A stretch of 64,000 nt of DNA from Qipengyuania qiaonensis (GTDB taxonomy: Bacteria > Pseudomonadota > Alphaproteobacteria > Sphingomonadales > Sphingomonadaceae): NCBI RefSeq assembly GCF_019711515.1, contig NZ_JAIGNO010000003.1, positions 186,001-250,000 of the forward strand, written 5' to 3'. This document shows, piece after piece, positions 18,251-26,064 of this stretch. The stretch's first letter is position 1. Every line of letters starts with the position of its first letter. The position numbers were made by a program, and so were the translations under genes. The notes beneath the pieces were generated by a model. That model saw only the letters and a program-made list of their open reading frames with translations, was not told where the DNA came from and did not search any database.

Positions 18251-18786
18251 TGGCTCCCGAATCGTCGAACGAAACCAAGAACGAAACCGTCTCGGATCTC
18301 GCCGATCTGAAGGACATCGCCGGTGACGCGCCCGAGGGCGATGCCGCCGATATCGCAGCAACCGCCGACGTCCCCCTGCGCGAGCAGGAGCTCGACAAGC
18401 AGGGCCGCGCTTACGCCACCGGTCGCCGCAAGGACGCGACCGCTCGCGTCTGGCTCAAGCCCGGCAGCGGCAAGGTCATCGTTAACGGCAAGGACCAGGA
18501 AGTTTACTTCGCCCGTCCGACGTTGCGCCTGATCATCGACCAGCCTTTCACGATCACCGATCGCCAGGGCCAGTACGATGTCGTCGCCACGGTCAAGGGT
18601 GGCGGTCTTTCGGGCCAGGCCGGTGCGGTCAAGCACGGCATTTCGCAGGCGCTCGCCAAGTACGAGCCTGCCCTGCGCAGCACGATCAAGGCCGCCGGCT
18701 TCCTGACCCGCGACAGCCGCGTAGTCGAGCGTAAGAAGTACGGCCGCGCCAAGGCACGCCGCAGCTTCCAGTTCTCGAAGCGTTAA
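18250..18786 (+). CDS. rpsI: Small ribosomal subunit protein S9 (uS9) with acidic N-terminal extension
   Basis: A 178-residue S9. The conserved body begins near residue 53 ([18 protein letters not shown]) and ends in the universal basic tail [14 protein letters not shown], which reaches the P-site tRNA. The first 50 residues are an acidic, Asp- and Ala-rich extension that standard S9 proteins of about 130 residues lack; similar extensions are seen in sphingomonads. It is coupled to rplM through the TAATG overlap and followed by a terminator. Confidence 0.97.
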   Translation: MAPESSNETKNETVSDLADLKDIAGDAPEGDAADIAATADVPLREQELDKQGRAYATGRRKDATARVWLKPGSGKVIVNGKDQEVYFARPTLRLIIDQPFTITDRQGQYDVVATVKGGGLSGQAGAVKHGISQALAKYEPALRSTIKAAGFLTRDSRVVERKKYGRAKARRSFQFSKR

Positions 18787-18816
18787 GGCTTCACCCGATC
18801 TTTCAGATCACCGAGG

Positions 18817-18848
18817 GGGCGGTTCCGCAGGGAGCCGCCCTTCTTCTT
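18817..18848 (+). terminator. Rho-independent terminator after rplM-rpsI
   Basis: GGGCGGTTCC (18817-18826) pairs with GGAGCCGCCC (18831-18840) around a four-base loop, followed by TTCTTCTTT. It lies 31 bp after the rpsI stop and faces the convergent membrane protein gene. Confidence 0.85.
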
Positions 18849-18873
18849 TGCGCACTCTTGCTTTGCGCAGCGC

Positions 18874-19071
18874 TCAACGCTGGAGCATCATGATGCCCCA
18901 GGCGAGTGCGGTGCCCCCGAAGAAAAGCGGCCACGACCACCAGAAATCGTAGCTGTATATTTCGACATGGAAGATCGCCAGCTCGCCGCCCTTCGAGCCT
19001 TGCGATCCGATCAGCAGTGCGACCACGAACGTCAGTATCGCACCAAGGGGGACTGCTTTGACGAGTTCCAC
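18874..19071 (-). CDS. Small two-helix inner-membrane protein
   Basis: A 65-residue protein with two hydrophobic helices, about residues 5-22 (KAVPLGAILTFVVALLIG) and 43-62 (WWSWPLFFGGTALAWGIMML). I know no function. The start is GTG at 19071, with AAGGAG eight bases upstream; an ATG seven bases earlier is in another frame. It follows the phosphoesterase gene by 76 bp on the same strand. The pattern recalls small uncharacterised membrane proteins common in Erythrobacteraceae genomes. Confidence 0.75.
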   Translation of the reverse strand: MELVKAVPLGAILTFVVALLIGSQGSKGGELAIFHVEIYSYDFWWSWPLFFGGTALAWGIMMLQR

Positions 19072-19147
19072 CTGGCCATCTCCTTACCCGGGAAACCTAC
19101 AAAACCACGGTTGCCGAAGCAATGCGGATCGCGCCTAGCGCCGTTGG

Positions 19148-20008
19148 TTAATGGACCGGCGGGTCGACGCGCGGGATCTGGCGAACCGGAGCCACGGGCT
19201 CGCCCTCGCGGCGCGGCGGCAAGGCGTTCTCGGGAACGTCGTCGATCTGCATGTCGCGGGTCTCCACATCCTCGAGATTGCGGACGCATACTTTCAGCGT
19301 CCTGCCGTCCCACTCGATCTCGTTGAAGCTCGGCGGCGTCGAGCGGGTCCGCTTGGACAAGGTGCCCGCCCCGATCATGCGGACGGGGCCTTCGCTCGTA
19401 TTTTCCATGATATCGAAGGCATCATGGACATGGCCGGACAGCACTGCTTCGACCTTGCGTTTCGCCAGTTCGCGCAGAGCCCGATCGCCATGCTTGGTGA
19501 GGGCCGTCCCCTCGGTCCCGACTTCGCGCAGAGGGTGGTGAACCGCGACCAGCGCGCGGGTGCCCTCCGGCAGTGCGTCCAGCGCCTTCAGACAGCGGTG
19601 GAGCGCCCGTCGGCTCACCCAGCCTTTCGACCAGTTGAGACGGGGCTGCATGCGAACCGCCGTCTTCAAGGGCACGATTGCAAGAGAGCCCAGATCGAGT
19701 TCCTTTTCGACCTTCTCCTGCATCCCGCGAAACCGCTTATAGGGCGTGGCGAAACGCTCCAGCAGGTTGAAATAGGGCAGATCGTGATTGCCCACTCCGA
19801 CCGTGACGGGAGCGTCCAGCGAATTGATCCAGTGCGTGGCGGCCGCGAATTCCCGATGGCGCGCGCGCATCGTCAGATCGCCGGTGATCGCCACCGCGTC
19901 GGGAGCCTTTTCGGATATCTCTTGCTTGGCCCAGTCCAGCGCCCGATTGTTCTCGAGCCCGAAATGGATGTCCGAAAGGTGGAATATGCGGCGGATGTCA
20001 GAAGCCAT
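19148..20008 (-). CDS. Calcineurin-like metallophosphoesterase
   Basis: A 286-residue phosphoesterase with all five metal-binding blocks in order: LSDIHFG (D13, H15), TGDLT (D44), GVGNHD (N74, H75), AVHHPL (H157) and SGHVHD (H193, H195). Such enzymes hydrolyse phosphomonoesters or diesters using a di-metal centre. The C-terminal 60 residues are proline-rich. It overlaps the upstream lipid-kinase-like gene by 11 bp, so the two are translated together; the combination suggests phospholipid or nucleotide-phosphate turnover but does not fix the substrate. Confidence 0.9.
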   Translation of the reverse strand: MASDIRRIFHLSDIHFGLENNRALDWAKQEISEKAPDAVAITGDLTMRARHREFAAATHWINSLDAPVTVGVGNHDLPYFNLLERFATPYKRFRGMQEKVEKELDLGSLAIVPLKTAVRMQPRLNWSKGWVSRRALHRCLKALDALPEGTRALVAVHHPLREVGTEGTALTKHGDRALRELAKRKVEAVLSGHVHDAFDIMENTSEGPVRMIGAGTLSKRTRSTPPSFNEIEWDGRTLKVCVRNLEDVETRDMQIDDVPENALPPRREGEPVAPVRQIPRVDPPVH

Positions 20009-20852
20009 GCGCGGTCGCTAGCAGATTGACGGGACATTCAGCCACCGTGAATTCGGCACGGGGGCCGAGCGTGGCCGGTTCGCCGTCGATCAGCAGCTGC
20101 AGCGGTTGATTCCCGCAATTCTCGATGACCAGCCGGTCGAGCAAGCCCAGCCGCTCGTGCGGACCATCGCGAAATCTGCGCCGCAGCACGGCCCAGCTTT
20201 GCTGGAGAAACTCGCCGGCGCTTTCGAGCCGGTAGCCATCCGCCTGCATTCCGCGATGACACGGCGTAAGTTCGATCAACGGATAGCCGTCATCATGGCC
20301 GATTGCCGGGTCGATCATGCGGACCCGCGGCCCCCCGGTCGTCTCGGCCAGCGCCTCGCTCGCGCCTTGGGCGAGACCGGTGATATCGAAATCGCGCATC
20401 GCTTCGCGCACTTCCGCCCAGGCTGTCCCGGGGCCAACCAGCAAACCGGCATGCGCCCGGCCCGCATCGCAGCAGGCCATGATCGGCCGGACCGGACGAT
20501 AGGCGCCGCGTGCGATACAATCGAGAATCGCGTCGCACGTCGTACCCTCGCCGTGAAGCCGGGCGCTGAGCAGGTTCATCGTGCCGCCCGGCAGAACCAG
20601 GACTTCGCCGTCCCAGCCGGCAACCGCGTCGATCGCGGCGTTGAGCGTGCCATCTCCGGTAAAGACGACCAGGCGCGCAACGCCCTCGCTTTCGAGCTGG
20701 TGGCGGGTGGGCAATGGGTCTGCCGGAAATCCGAACGTGGTCGCAGGCAACAGGCCGCGCGCAGCCATCGACTGTTCCAGCGCAGCGAGAGTGGCATCGC
20801 TGTTGCTGCCGCTACGCGAATTGACGACGAGACATGTTTTCAGGGACGGCAT
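19998..20852 (-). CDS. Diacylglycerol kinase catalytic-domain protein
   Basis: A 284-residue protein of the DAGK/YegS/sphingosine-kinase fold. It begins SLKTCLVVNSRSG and has the nucleotide loop FTGDGTLN (64-71) and PGGTMN (88-93). Sphingomonads make sphingolipids, so the substrate could be diacylglycerol, a ceramide or an undecaprenol-like lipid; the sequence does not decide. ATG at 20852 lacks a good ribosome binding site but fits the family start. It overlaps the phosphoesterase that follows. Confidence 0.87.
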   Translation of the reverse strand: MPSLKTCLVVNSRSGSNSDATLAALEQSMAARGLLPATTFGFPADPLPTRHQLESEGVARLVVFTGDGTLNAAIDAVAGWDGEVLVLPGGTMNLLSARLHGEGTTCDAILDCIARGAYRPVRPIMACCDAGRAHAGLLVGPGTAWAEVREAMRDFDITGLAQGASEALAETTGGPRVRMIDPAIGHDDGYPLIELTPCHRGMQADGYRLESAGEFLQQSWAVLRRRFRDGPHERLGLLDRLVIENCGNQPLQLLIDGEPATLGPRAEFTVAECPVNLLATAHGF

Positions 20853-20890
20853 GCGGAGAAAGCGCCGAATGCTCGCCACAGTTCCCGTGC

Positions 20891-21157
20891 TCAGACCCGG
20901 TCGTCGAGCAACAGCCACCCCGTTATTGCATTGAGCGCGCTGTACAAGGCATATCCCCAGGCCGCCGCCGGCCAACCATGAGCCGACAGCATCATGGACG
21001 CGAGCAGCACGAGAAACTCGACGGCAAGCGAAAGCCGGCCGCCATTCGCCGTGAACGGTCGCGGCAAGGTATCGAGCAGGGGATGGTCCGACTCGAGCAC
21101 CGCCTTGTGGACCGCGAAATTCACGATCCCGAGCACGAAAAGGACGCCGAGCAACAT
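20891..21157 (-). CDS. Small membrane protein of unknown function
   Basis: An 88-residue protein with a hydrophobic N-terminal helix (MLLGVLFVLGIVNFAVHKAV), a second around 42-55 (SLAVEFLVLLASMML) and a third near 62-82. I recognise no family. It is on the same strand as the lipid kinase gene and 38 bp upstream of it, so the three genes may form one operon. ATG at 21157 is preferred; a longer frame lacks supporting signals. Confidence 0.7.
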   Translation of the reverse strand: MLLGVLFVLGIVNFAVHKAVLESDHPLLDTLPRPFTANGGRLSLAVEFLVLLASMMLSAHGWPAAAWGYALYSALNAITGWLLLDDRV

Positions 21158-21349
21158 GGACGAAGACCTTAGGCTCGTCGTCCGCCGATTGCCAAACGCC
21201 ATTGGTCGACCGTTTCGCGTCGCTTGTCCGAATGCATCGTCGCTGATCGAAACCGGCGTGCGATTACAGATGTAGCCGCGTAATACAGTTCCAGCGGCGA
21301 GCCTCTCCCCTCACTGATCGGGCTCGCCGCAAACCAGGAGGAACATGCC

Positions 21350-21643
21350 ATGAAGACGACCCTCGCTACGATCGCCGCAATCGGAATCGCACTGACTGCC
21401 GGCACCGCCCACGCCAAGTCGATTACCGTCACCTACGATGACCTCAATCTCGGTACCGCGGCCGGGCAGAAGGTCTTGTCCCAAAGGATCGATAAGGCCG
21501 CGCGGGATGCTTGCGGCTATTCCGAATCGCGGACCGGTACGCGCCTGCAGAGCCGCGAAGCGAAAGCCTGTTTCGAGAAGGCCAAGGCCGACGTGAGCGA
21601 GCAATTCGCCGCGCTCGTGGAAGATCAGTCCTTGGGCGGCTGA
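21350..21643 (+). CDS. UrcA family exported protein
   Basis: A 97-residue secreted protein with a classic signal peptide cleaved after AHA (residue 22). The mature part has the UrcA pattern: SITVTYDDLNLGTAAGQKVL, then SQRIDKAARDACGYS and CFEKAKADVSEQF, with two cysteines likely joined as a disulfide. UrcA proteins are abundant in Sphingomonadales and Caulobacterales but have no settled function. A strong AGGAGG lies upstream of the ATG and a terminator follows, so it is a monocistronic unit. Confidence 0.88.
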   Translation: MKTTLATIAAIGIALTAGTAHAKSITVTYDDLNLGTAAGQKVLSQRIDKAARDACGYSESRTGTRLQSREAKACFEKAKADVSEQFAALVEDQSLGG

Positions 21644-21666
21644 TACCCCCAGTTCGCCCAATATCG

Positions 21667-21707
21667 GACCCCGGCCGGATGCAGTCCCCCGGTCGGGGTC
21701 TTTCTTT
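21667..21707 (+). terminator. Rho-independent terminator after the UrcA gene
   Basis: GACCCCGGCCGG (21667-21678) pairs with CCGGTCGGGGTC (21689-21700) with one wobble pair around a ten-base loop, followed by TTTCTTT. It is the strongest terminator in the window. Confidence 0.92.
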
Positions 21708-21754
21708 GTGCGGGTAGAACCGCAGACGATCTCGATAAATGGTTGCGCCGGCTT

Positions 21755-22504
21755 CTACCGCCCGGCCATTGCCTTGACCTTGGGCAGATAGGTACGCCCG
21801 ATACGCAATGCCTCGCCATCGTCAAGTTCCACCGACCACACGCCCAGGCCATCATGGCGCAACCCGGTGATCCGATCCTTGCGCAATATGGTGGAGCGGT
21901 GAATGCGAATGAACTTCGCCGGATCGAGCCGCTTTTCCAGGCCGGCAATGGTTTGCAGCAGGAGGTAGGTCCGCGCCTCGTCGTCGGAGCCGACATGCAG
22001 GCGGACATAATCGCGTTCGGCATCGATCCGGCCGACTTCGGACGTGGCGATGCGGATCAGCTCGGAGCGATGCGGGATCCACAATTCCTCGAGCCACACT
22101 CGGTCGCCTTGCTCGCCAGTCCCTTGCCGTGCGAAGGCCCGCGACACTGCCCGTTCGAGGCGTTCTGCCTTGACCGGCTTCAGCACATAGTCGACCGCAT
22201 CGAGATCGAAGGCTTCGACGGCGTAGTTGTCATGCGCGGTCACGAACACGACGGCGGGACGTGGCGCTTTCTTCGACAGCGTCTTCGCGACAGAAATCCC
22301 GTCGATCTCCGGCATGGTCATATCCAGCAGCATGAGGTCGGGCTGGAGTGCCTCGACCAATCGCAAGGCCTGGGCCCCGTCGCTCGCCGTTCCGACGACC
22401 TGCAGCTGGCCGATCTTCGAACAGATGACCTGCATGCGTTCGACCGCCAGCGGTTCATCGTCGACAATCAGGGTCCTGAGCTTCTCGCCCTCTTCCTCAG
22501 CCAT
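21755..22504 (-). CDS. LytTR-family response regulator
   Basis: A 249-residue response regulator. The receiver domain covers about 10-125, with acidic residues DDE at 15-17, the phosphoacceptor D61 in LLDMTMPEIDG and the conserved lysine K109 in LKPVKA. A LytTR DNA-binding domain fills about 145-245 (VGRIDAERDYVRLHV, FIRIHRSTILRKDRI). It overlaps the sensor kinase gene by 8 bp. LytTR regulators often control exported polymers, transport or virulence functions; the target here is unknown. Confidence 0.93.
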   Translation of the reverse strand: MAEEEGEKLRTLIVDDEPLAVERMQVICSKIGQLQVVGTASDGAQALRLVEALQPDLMLLDMTMPEIDGISVAKTLSKKAPRPAVVFVTAHDNYAVEAFDLDAVDYVLKPVKAERLERAVSRAFARQGTGEQGDRVWLEELWIPHRSELIRIATSEVGRIDAERDYVRLHVGSDDEARTYLLLQTIAGLEKRLDPAKFIRIHRSTILRKDRITGLRHDGLGVWSVELDDGEALRIGRTYLPKVKAMAGR

Positions 22505-23690
22505 GCTTCACCATCGGTAACCTCAACTCTGTTTCATAGCCCGTCAGGGACGGTCCGGAAACGATCGTCGCGGCGTTGCCGAAGCGTGCCTCCAGCCGAT
22601 CGCGCACATTGGCGAGGCCGATACCGAAACCATGTTGCCCCGAGGTACCAGGGCCGTCATCGCTGACGGTCAGGACCAACCGGCCGTATTCTTCCCGCGC
22701 GGATATCGCGATCGTCACAGGCTTGCTCGATGCCGAGACGCCGTACTTCACCGAATTCTCGACCAGCGGCTGAAGGATCATTCCGGGCACTTTATACCCT
22801 GCCAGTTCGGATGGCAGGTCCACCTTGACCCTGAGCCTTTCGGGAAACCGCACCGACTCGATTTCGAGATAGTGTTCCTGCAGATCGATTTCGTCTTCCA
22901 GGCTCACATCGCCCGTCGAATCCTCTGCCAGACTGTGCCGGTAGAAACGCGATATCGTCTGGATCATCTGTTCGGCCCGCTCCGCCTTGCCGGTCATCAC
23001 CAGGGCCGACAGCGAATTGAGCGTGTTGAACAGGAAATGCGGGTTCACCTGATAGCGCAGGGAGCGCAGTTCGGCGGCCTTGGCCGCCGATCGAAAGCGT
23101 TCGCCCCGCCGCTCGGCAGCCCGCGCCTGCGCCCCGGCAAGCAGCGCCAGGAACAGCGCAGCCCAGGCCATCAGGACGAAGTACCGCCCGATGGCCAGTT
23201 CGAATGTCATCTTCCACTGATCGAGCGAAGTCGGCGCGGGGGCGATCACCACGCTTTGCGGGGCTGCCTCCTCGACATCCTCATCCATCTGCGTCCGGGG
23301 AAGGTCGATCAGCAGATTGCCGGCCTCGTCACGGCGCAGGAAGATACCGCGTTCCTTGCCCATCTGCTGCTCGACCTTGGCCTCGATCGGATCGAATACC
23401 CAGCGATTGGCCTGGGCTATCATGATCGCGCCGGGCAGCGCCGCGATCAGGGCGACCGCGATCTTGATGCCCAAGGACCGGTTTTCGACCACGCGGAGCA
23501 AGAGCCACAGGATTGCCGTGACGCCCACGCCGATCACGCAGACGAGGGCGCGGCGCCAGGCCAGTTCGTCCTGGAACTCCAGCCCCACCACCACGCCACG
23601 CAATGTGATCAGCAGAAAATAGCACAGCCAGACCCCCGCCATGGAGGCAAAAACGACCTTGGCGGGCAGACGCTCGTCTTCCGGATTCAT
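22497..23690 (-). CDS. LytS-type sensor histidine kinase
   Basis: A 397-residue kinase. Four hydrophobic segments flank a periplasmic or linker region (about 85-155) containing a Gln- and acid-rich stretch. The catalytic half shows the His_kinase phosphoacceptor block YQVNPHFLFNTLNSLS with H218, then NSVKYG as the N box and DDGPGTSGQHGFGIGLANV as the G boxes. It should phosphorylate the overlapping LytTR regulator. ATG at 23690 is used rather than an upstream TTG. The stimulus is unknown. Confidence 0.92.
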   Translation of the reverse strand: MNPEDERLPAKVVFASMAGVWLCYFLLITLRGVVVGLEFQDELAWRRALVCVIGVGVTAILWLLLRVVENRSLGIKIAVALIAALPGAIMIAQANRWVFDPIEAKVEQQMGKERGIFLRRDEAGNLLIDLPRTQMDEDVEEAAPQSVVIAPAPTSLDQWKMTFELAIGRYFVLMAWAALFLALLAGAQARAAERRGERFRSAAKAAELRSLRYQVNPHFLFNTLNSLSALVMTGKAERAEQMIQTISRFYRHSLAEDSTGDVSLEDEIDLQEHYLEIESVRFPERLRVKVDLPSELAGYKVPGMILQPLVENSVKYGVSASSKPVTIAISAREEYGRLVLTVSDDGPGTSGQHGFGIGLANVRDRLEARFGNAATIVSGPSLTGYETELRLPMVKHG

Positions 23691-23789
23691 TTGGCGTTCA
23701 TGTATCGACACGATTCGAGATGTGGCCAATCGCGCGTTCAAATACCAGCGCCGCTGTCGAACCCGCTGTGCGGTTGGTCGAGCCGCCTG

Positions 23790-25316
23790 CTATTCGGCGG
23801 GTTCCAGATCACCCTCGGCGATCCGACGGCGCCACTCTGCCGGGGCGAGCGTGTGAACATTGTTGCCCGCGGCATCCACCGCCACGGTTACCGGCATGTC
23901 CTGTACCTCGAACTCGTAGATGGCCTCCATGCCCAGATCCTCGAAAGCGACCACCTTCGCGCCCTTGATGGCACGGCTGACCAGATAGGCCGCGCCGCCG
24001 GTCGCCATCAGATAGGCCACCTTGAACTTGCTGATCACCTCGACCGCATTGTGCCCGCGTTCCGCCTTGCCGATCATGGCGAGAAGGCCGAGATCGAGCA
24101 TCATCTCGGTAAATTTGTCCATGCGGGTTGCCGTGGTCGGTCCGGCCGGACCGACCACCTCGCCCATCACCGGATCGACCGGGCCGACATAGTAGATGGC
24201 ACGGCCCCTGAATTCGACCGGCAGCTCCTCACCCACATCGAGCATGTCTTTGATGCGCTTGTGTGCGGCGTCGCGCCCGGTGAGCATCTTGCCCGAAAGC
24301 AGCAGGCGGTCGCCATGTTGCCAGCTCGCGACCTCCTCCGGCGTGAGCGCGTCTAGATCGACACGCTTCGCGGCACTATCGGGCTGCCAGGTGACCTGCG
24401 GATAATCGTCCAGCCTGGGCGGTTCGAGATAGGCCGGGCCCGAACCGTCGAGAGTGAAGTGCGCGTGGCGCGTCGCCGCACAATTGGGAATCATGCCCAC
24501 CGGCTTTCCGGCCGCATGGCACGGCGCATCGAGGATCTTCACGTCGAGCACGGTCGACAGGCCACCGAGACCCTGCGCGCCGACGCCCATCGCGTTGACC
24601 GCGTCGAAGATGTCGATGCGCAGATGCTCGATGTCGGTCTGCGCGCCACGCTGTTTGAGCTGACCCATATCGATCGGGTCCATCAGACTGAGTTTGGCGA
24701 GCTTCATGCAGTGTTCGGCGGTACCGCCGATACCGATGCCGAGCATGCCGGGAGGGCACCAGCCCGCGCCCATGGACGGGATCTGTTCGATCACCCATTC
24801 GACGATATTGTCGCTCGGGTTCATCATCTTGAATTTCGACTTGTTCTCGCTGCCGCCGCCCTTTGCCGCGACGTCCACGCTTACCGTATTGCCCGGCACC
24901 ATTTCCACCGAGAGGACAGATGGCGTGTTGTCGCGCGTATTGCGGCGGGTGAAAGCCGGATCGGCGAGGATCGATGCGCGGAGCTTGTTATCCGGGTGGT
25001 TGTAGGCGCGACGCACCCCTTCATCCACGACTTCCTGCAGCGAATGATCGCTGTCGAGGCGACAATTCATGCCCCATTGGACGAAGACGTTGACGATGCC
25101 CGTATCCTGACAGATTGGCCGATGCCCTTCGGCGCACATGCGGCTGTTGGTCAGGATCTGGGCGATGGCATCCTTCGCTGCTGGGCCTTTCTCCGCCTCG
25201 TAAGCTTCGCCCAGCGCGCGGATATAGTCCATCGGATGGTAGTAGGAGATGTATTGGAGCGCGTCGGCCACGCTCTCGATAAGGTCGTCTTCGCTGATGA
25301 CGGTCATGTCGCTCAT
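23790..25316 (-). CDS. Class I (iron-sulfur) fumarate hydratase
   Basis: A 508-residue single-chain class I fumarase that interconverts fumarate and malate in the TCA cycle. It needs an oxygen-sensitive [4Fe-4S] cluster; the likely ligand cysteines lie in RPICQDTGI, GAGWCPPGM and IPNCAATRH. The N-terminal alpha domain and C-terminal beta domain are joined, as in FumA/FumB. VGPAGPTTATRMDKFTEMML marks the C-terminal domain. Dependence on Fe-S assembly ties it functionally to the suf operon. ATG at 25316 is favoured over a longer frame. Confidence 0.95.
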   Translation of the reverse strand: MSDMTVISEDDLIESVADALQYISYYHPMDYIRALGEAYEAEKGPAAKDAIAQILTNSRMCAEGHRPICQDTGIVNVFVQWGMNCRLDSDHSLQEVVDEGVRRAYNHPDNKLRASILADPAFTRRNTRDNTPSVLSVEMVPGNTVSVDVAAKGGGSENKSKFKMMNPSDNIVEWVIEQIPSMGAGWCPPGMLGIGIGGTAEHCMKLAKLSLMDPIDMGQLKQRGAQTDIEHLRIDIFDAVNAMGVGAQGLGGLSTVLDVKILDAPCHAAGKPVGMIPNCAATRHAHFTLDGSGPAYLEPPRLDDYPQVTWQPDSAAKRVDLDALTPEEVASWQHGDRLLLSGKMLTGRDAAHKRIKDMLDVGEELPVEFRGRAIYYVGPVDPVMGEVVGPAGPTTATRMDKFTEMMLDLGLLAMIGKAERGHNAVEVISKFKVAYLMATGGAAYLVSRAIKGAKVVAFEDLGMEAIYEFEVQDMPVTVAVDAAGNNVHTLAPAEWRRRIAEGDLEPAE

Positions 25317-25423
25317 CGCCGCAAATTCCCATGTTGCAGATTTGCGCTCCCCGATAGGCGCGTTTGCCGCCATCGGTCAAAGCACTTGGCCGAAACAGGC
25401 CTTGCGCCTAAGGCAACCGGAGC

Positions 25424-25451
25424 TTGCATAAGCGTGTTATTGATGTAATAC
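25424..25451 (+). promoter_or_regulatory. Candidate promoter of the pcm-like/tolC/popZ-like cluster
   Basis: TTGCAT (25424-25429) and TAATAC (25446-25451) are spaced by 16 bp and lie 17 bp before the ATG of the PCMT-like gene. The same 150-bp gap must also hold the divergent fumarase promoter. The assignment rests on sequence similarity to the housekeeping consensus only. Confidence 0.4.
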
Positions 25452-25467
25452 AGCTCGCGGAACGACC

Positions 25468-26064
25468 ATGATATTGACCACCACCAGCCCCGATTATGCC
25501 GTCGCCCGCAAGGCGATGATCGACAGCCAGCTACGCACCAGCGGCGTGAGCGACGCCTTCGTGCTCGAGCGCATGGGGAGCGTCCCGCGGGAGGACTTCG
25601 TGCCCGAAAGCGCGAGGGCGATCGCCTATATGGATCGGGCCATCCGGCTCGACGACGGCGGCTTTCTGCCCGCCCCGCTCTTCCATGGTGCAATGCTGGC
25701 AGAAGCCCGCCCCGGCGCGGACGACAAGGTGCTCGTGGTCGATGCCGGAAGCGGGTATCTGCCTGCCCTGGTCGCACCGCTCGCGGGCAGGCTGGACACG
25801 ACCACCCCCGACAAGGCGGCCAATGGCAGCCGGCCGGGCAGTTACACGCTGGTCCTGGTGGACGGAGCCATTGAACACGTGCCGGCGGCGCTGGTGAAAC
25901 TGGTCGCGGAAGGCGGACGGATCGTCACCGGCACGGTCGAGCGCGGCGTGACCCGCCTTGCTACCGGTCGCAAGTCCGGCAAGGCTCTCGCCATGCTCCC
26001 GCTGGCGGAGATGGGAATCCCGCGGCTTGGCGCATTCGACCGGCCGCAAAACTGGAGTTTCTGA
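25468..26064 (+). CDS. PCMT-like methyltransferase, probably degenerate
   Basis: A 198-residue protein of the protein-L-isoaspartate O-methyltransferase family. The N-terminal half aligns well (ARKAMIDSQLRTSGVSD, RMGSVPREDFVPE) and the SAM loop VVDAGSGYLPAL is recognisable. However, the usual substrate loop with TISQPY is replaced by FLPAPLFHG, and the central part after the SAM loop is about 30 to 40 residues shorter than in normal enzymes. It may bind SAM poorly or be a non-catalytic relative. It ends one codon before tolC, an arrangement common in alphaproteobacteria. Confidence 0.82.
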   Translation: MILTTTSPDYAVARKAMIDSQLRTSGVSDAFVLERMGSVPREDFVPESARAIAYMDRAIRLDDGGFLPAPLFHGAMLAEARPGADDKVLVVDAGSGYLPALVAPLAGRLDTTTPDKAANGSRPGSYTLVLVDGAIEHVPAALVKLVAEGGRIVTGTVERGVTRLATGRKSGKALAMLPLAEMGIPRLGAFDRPQNWSF

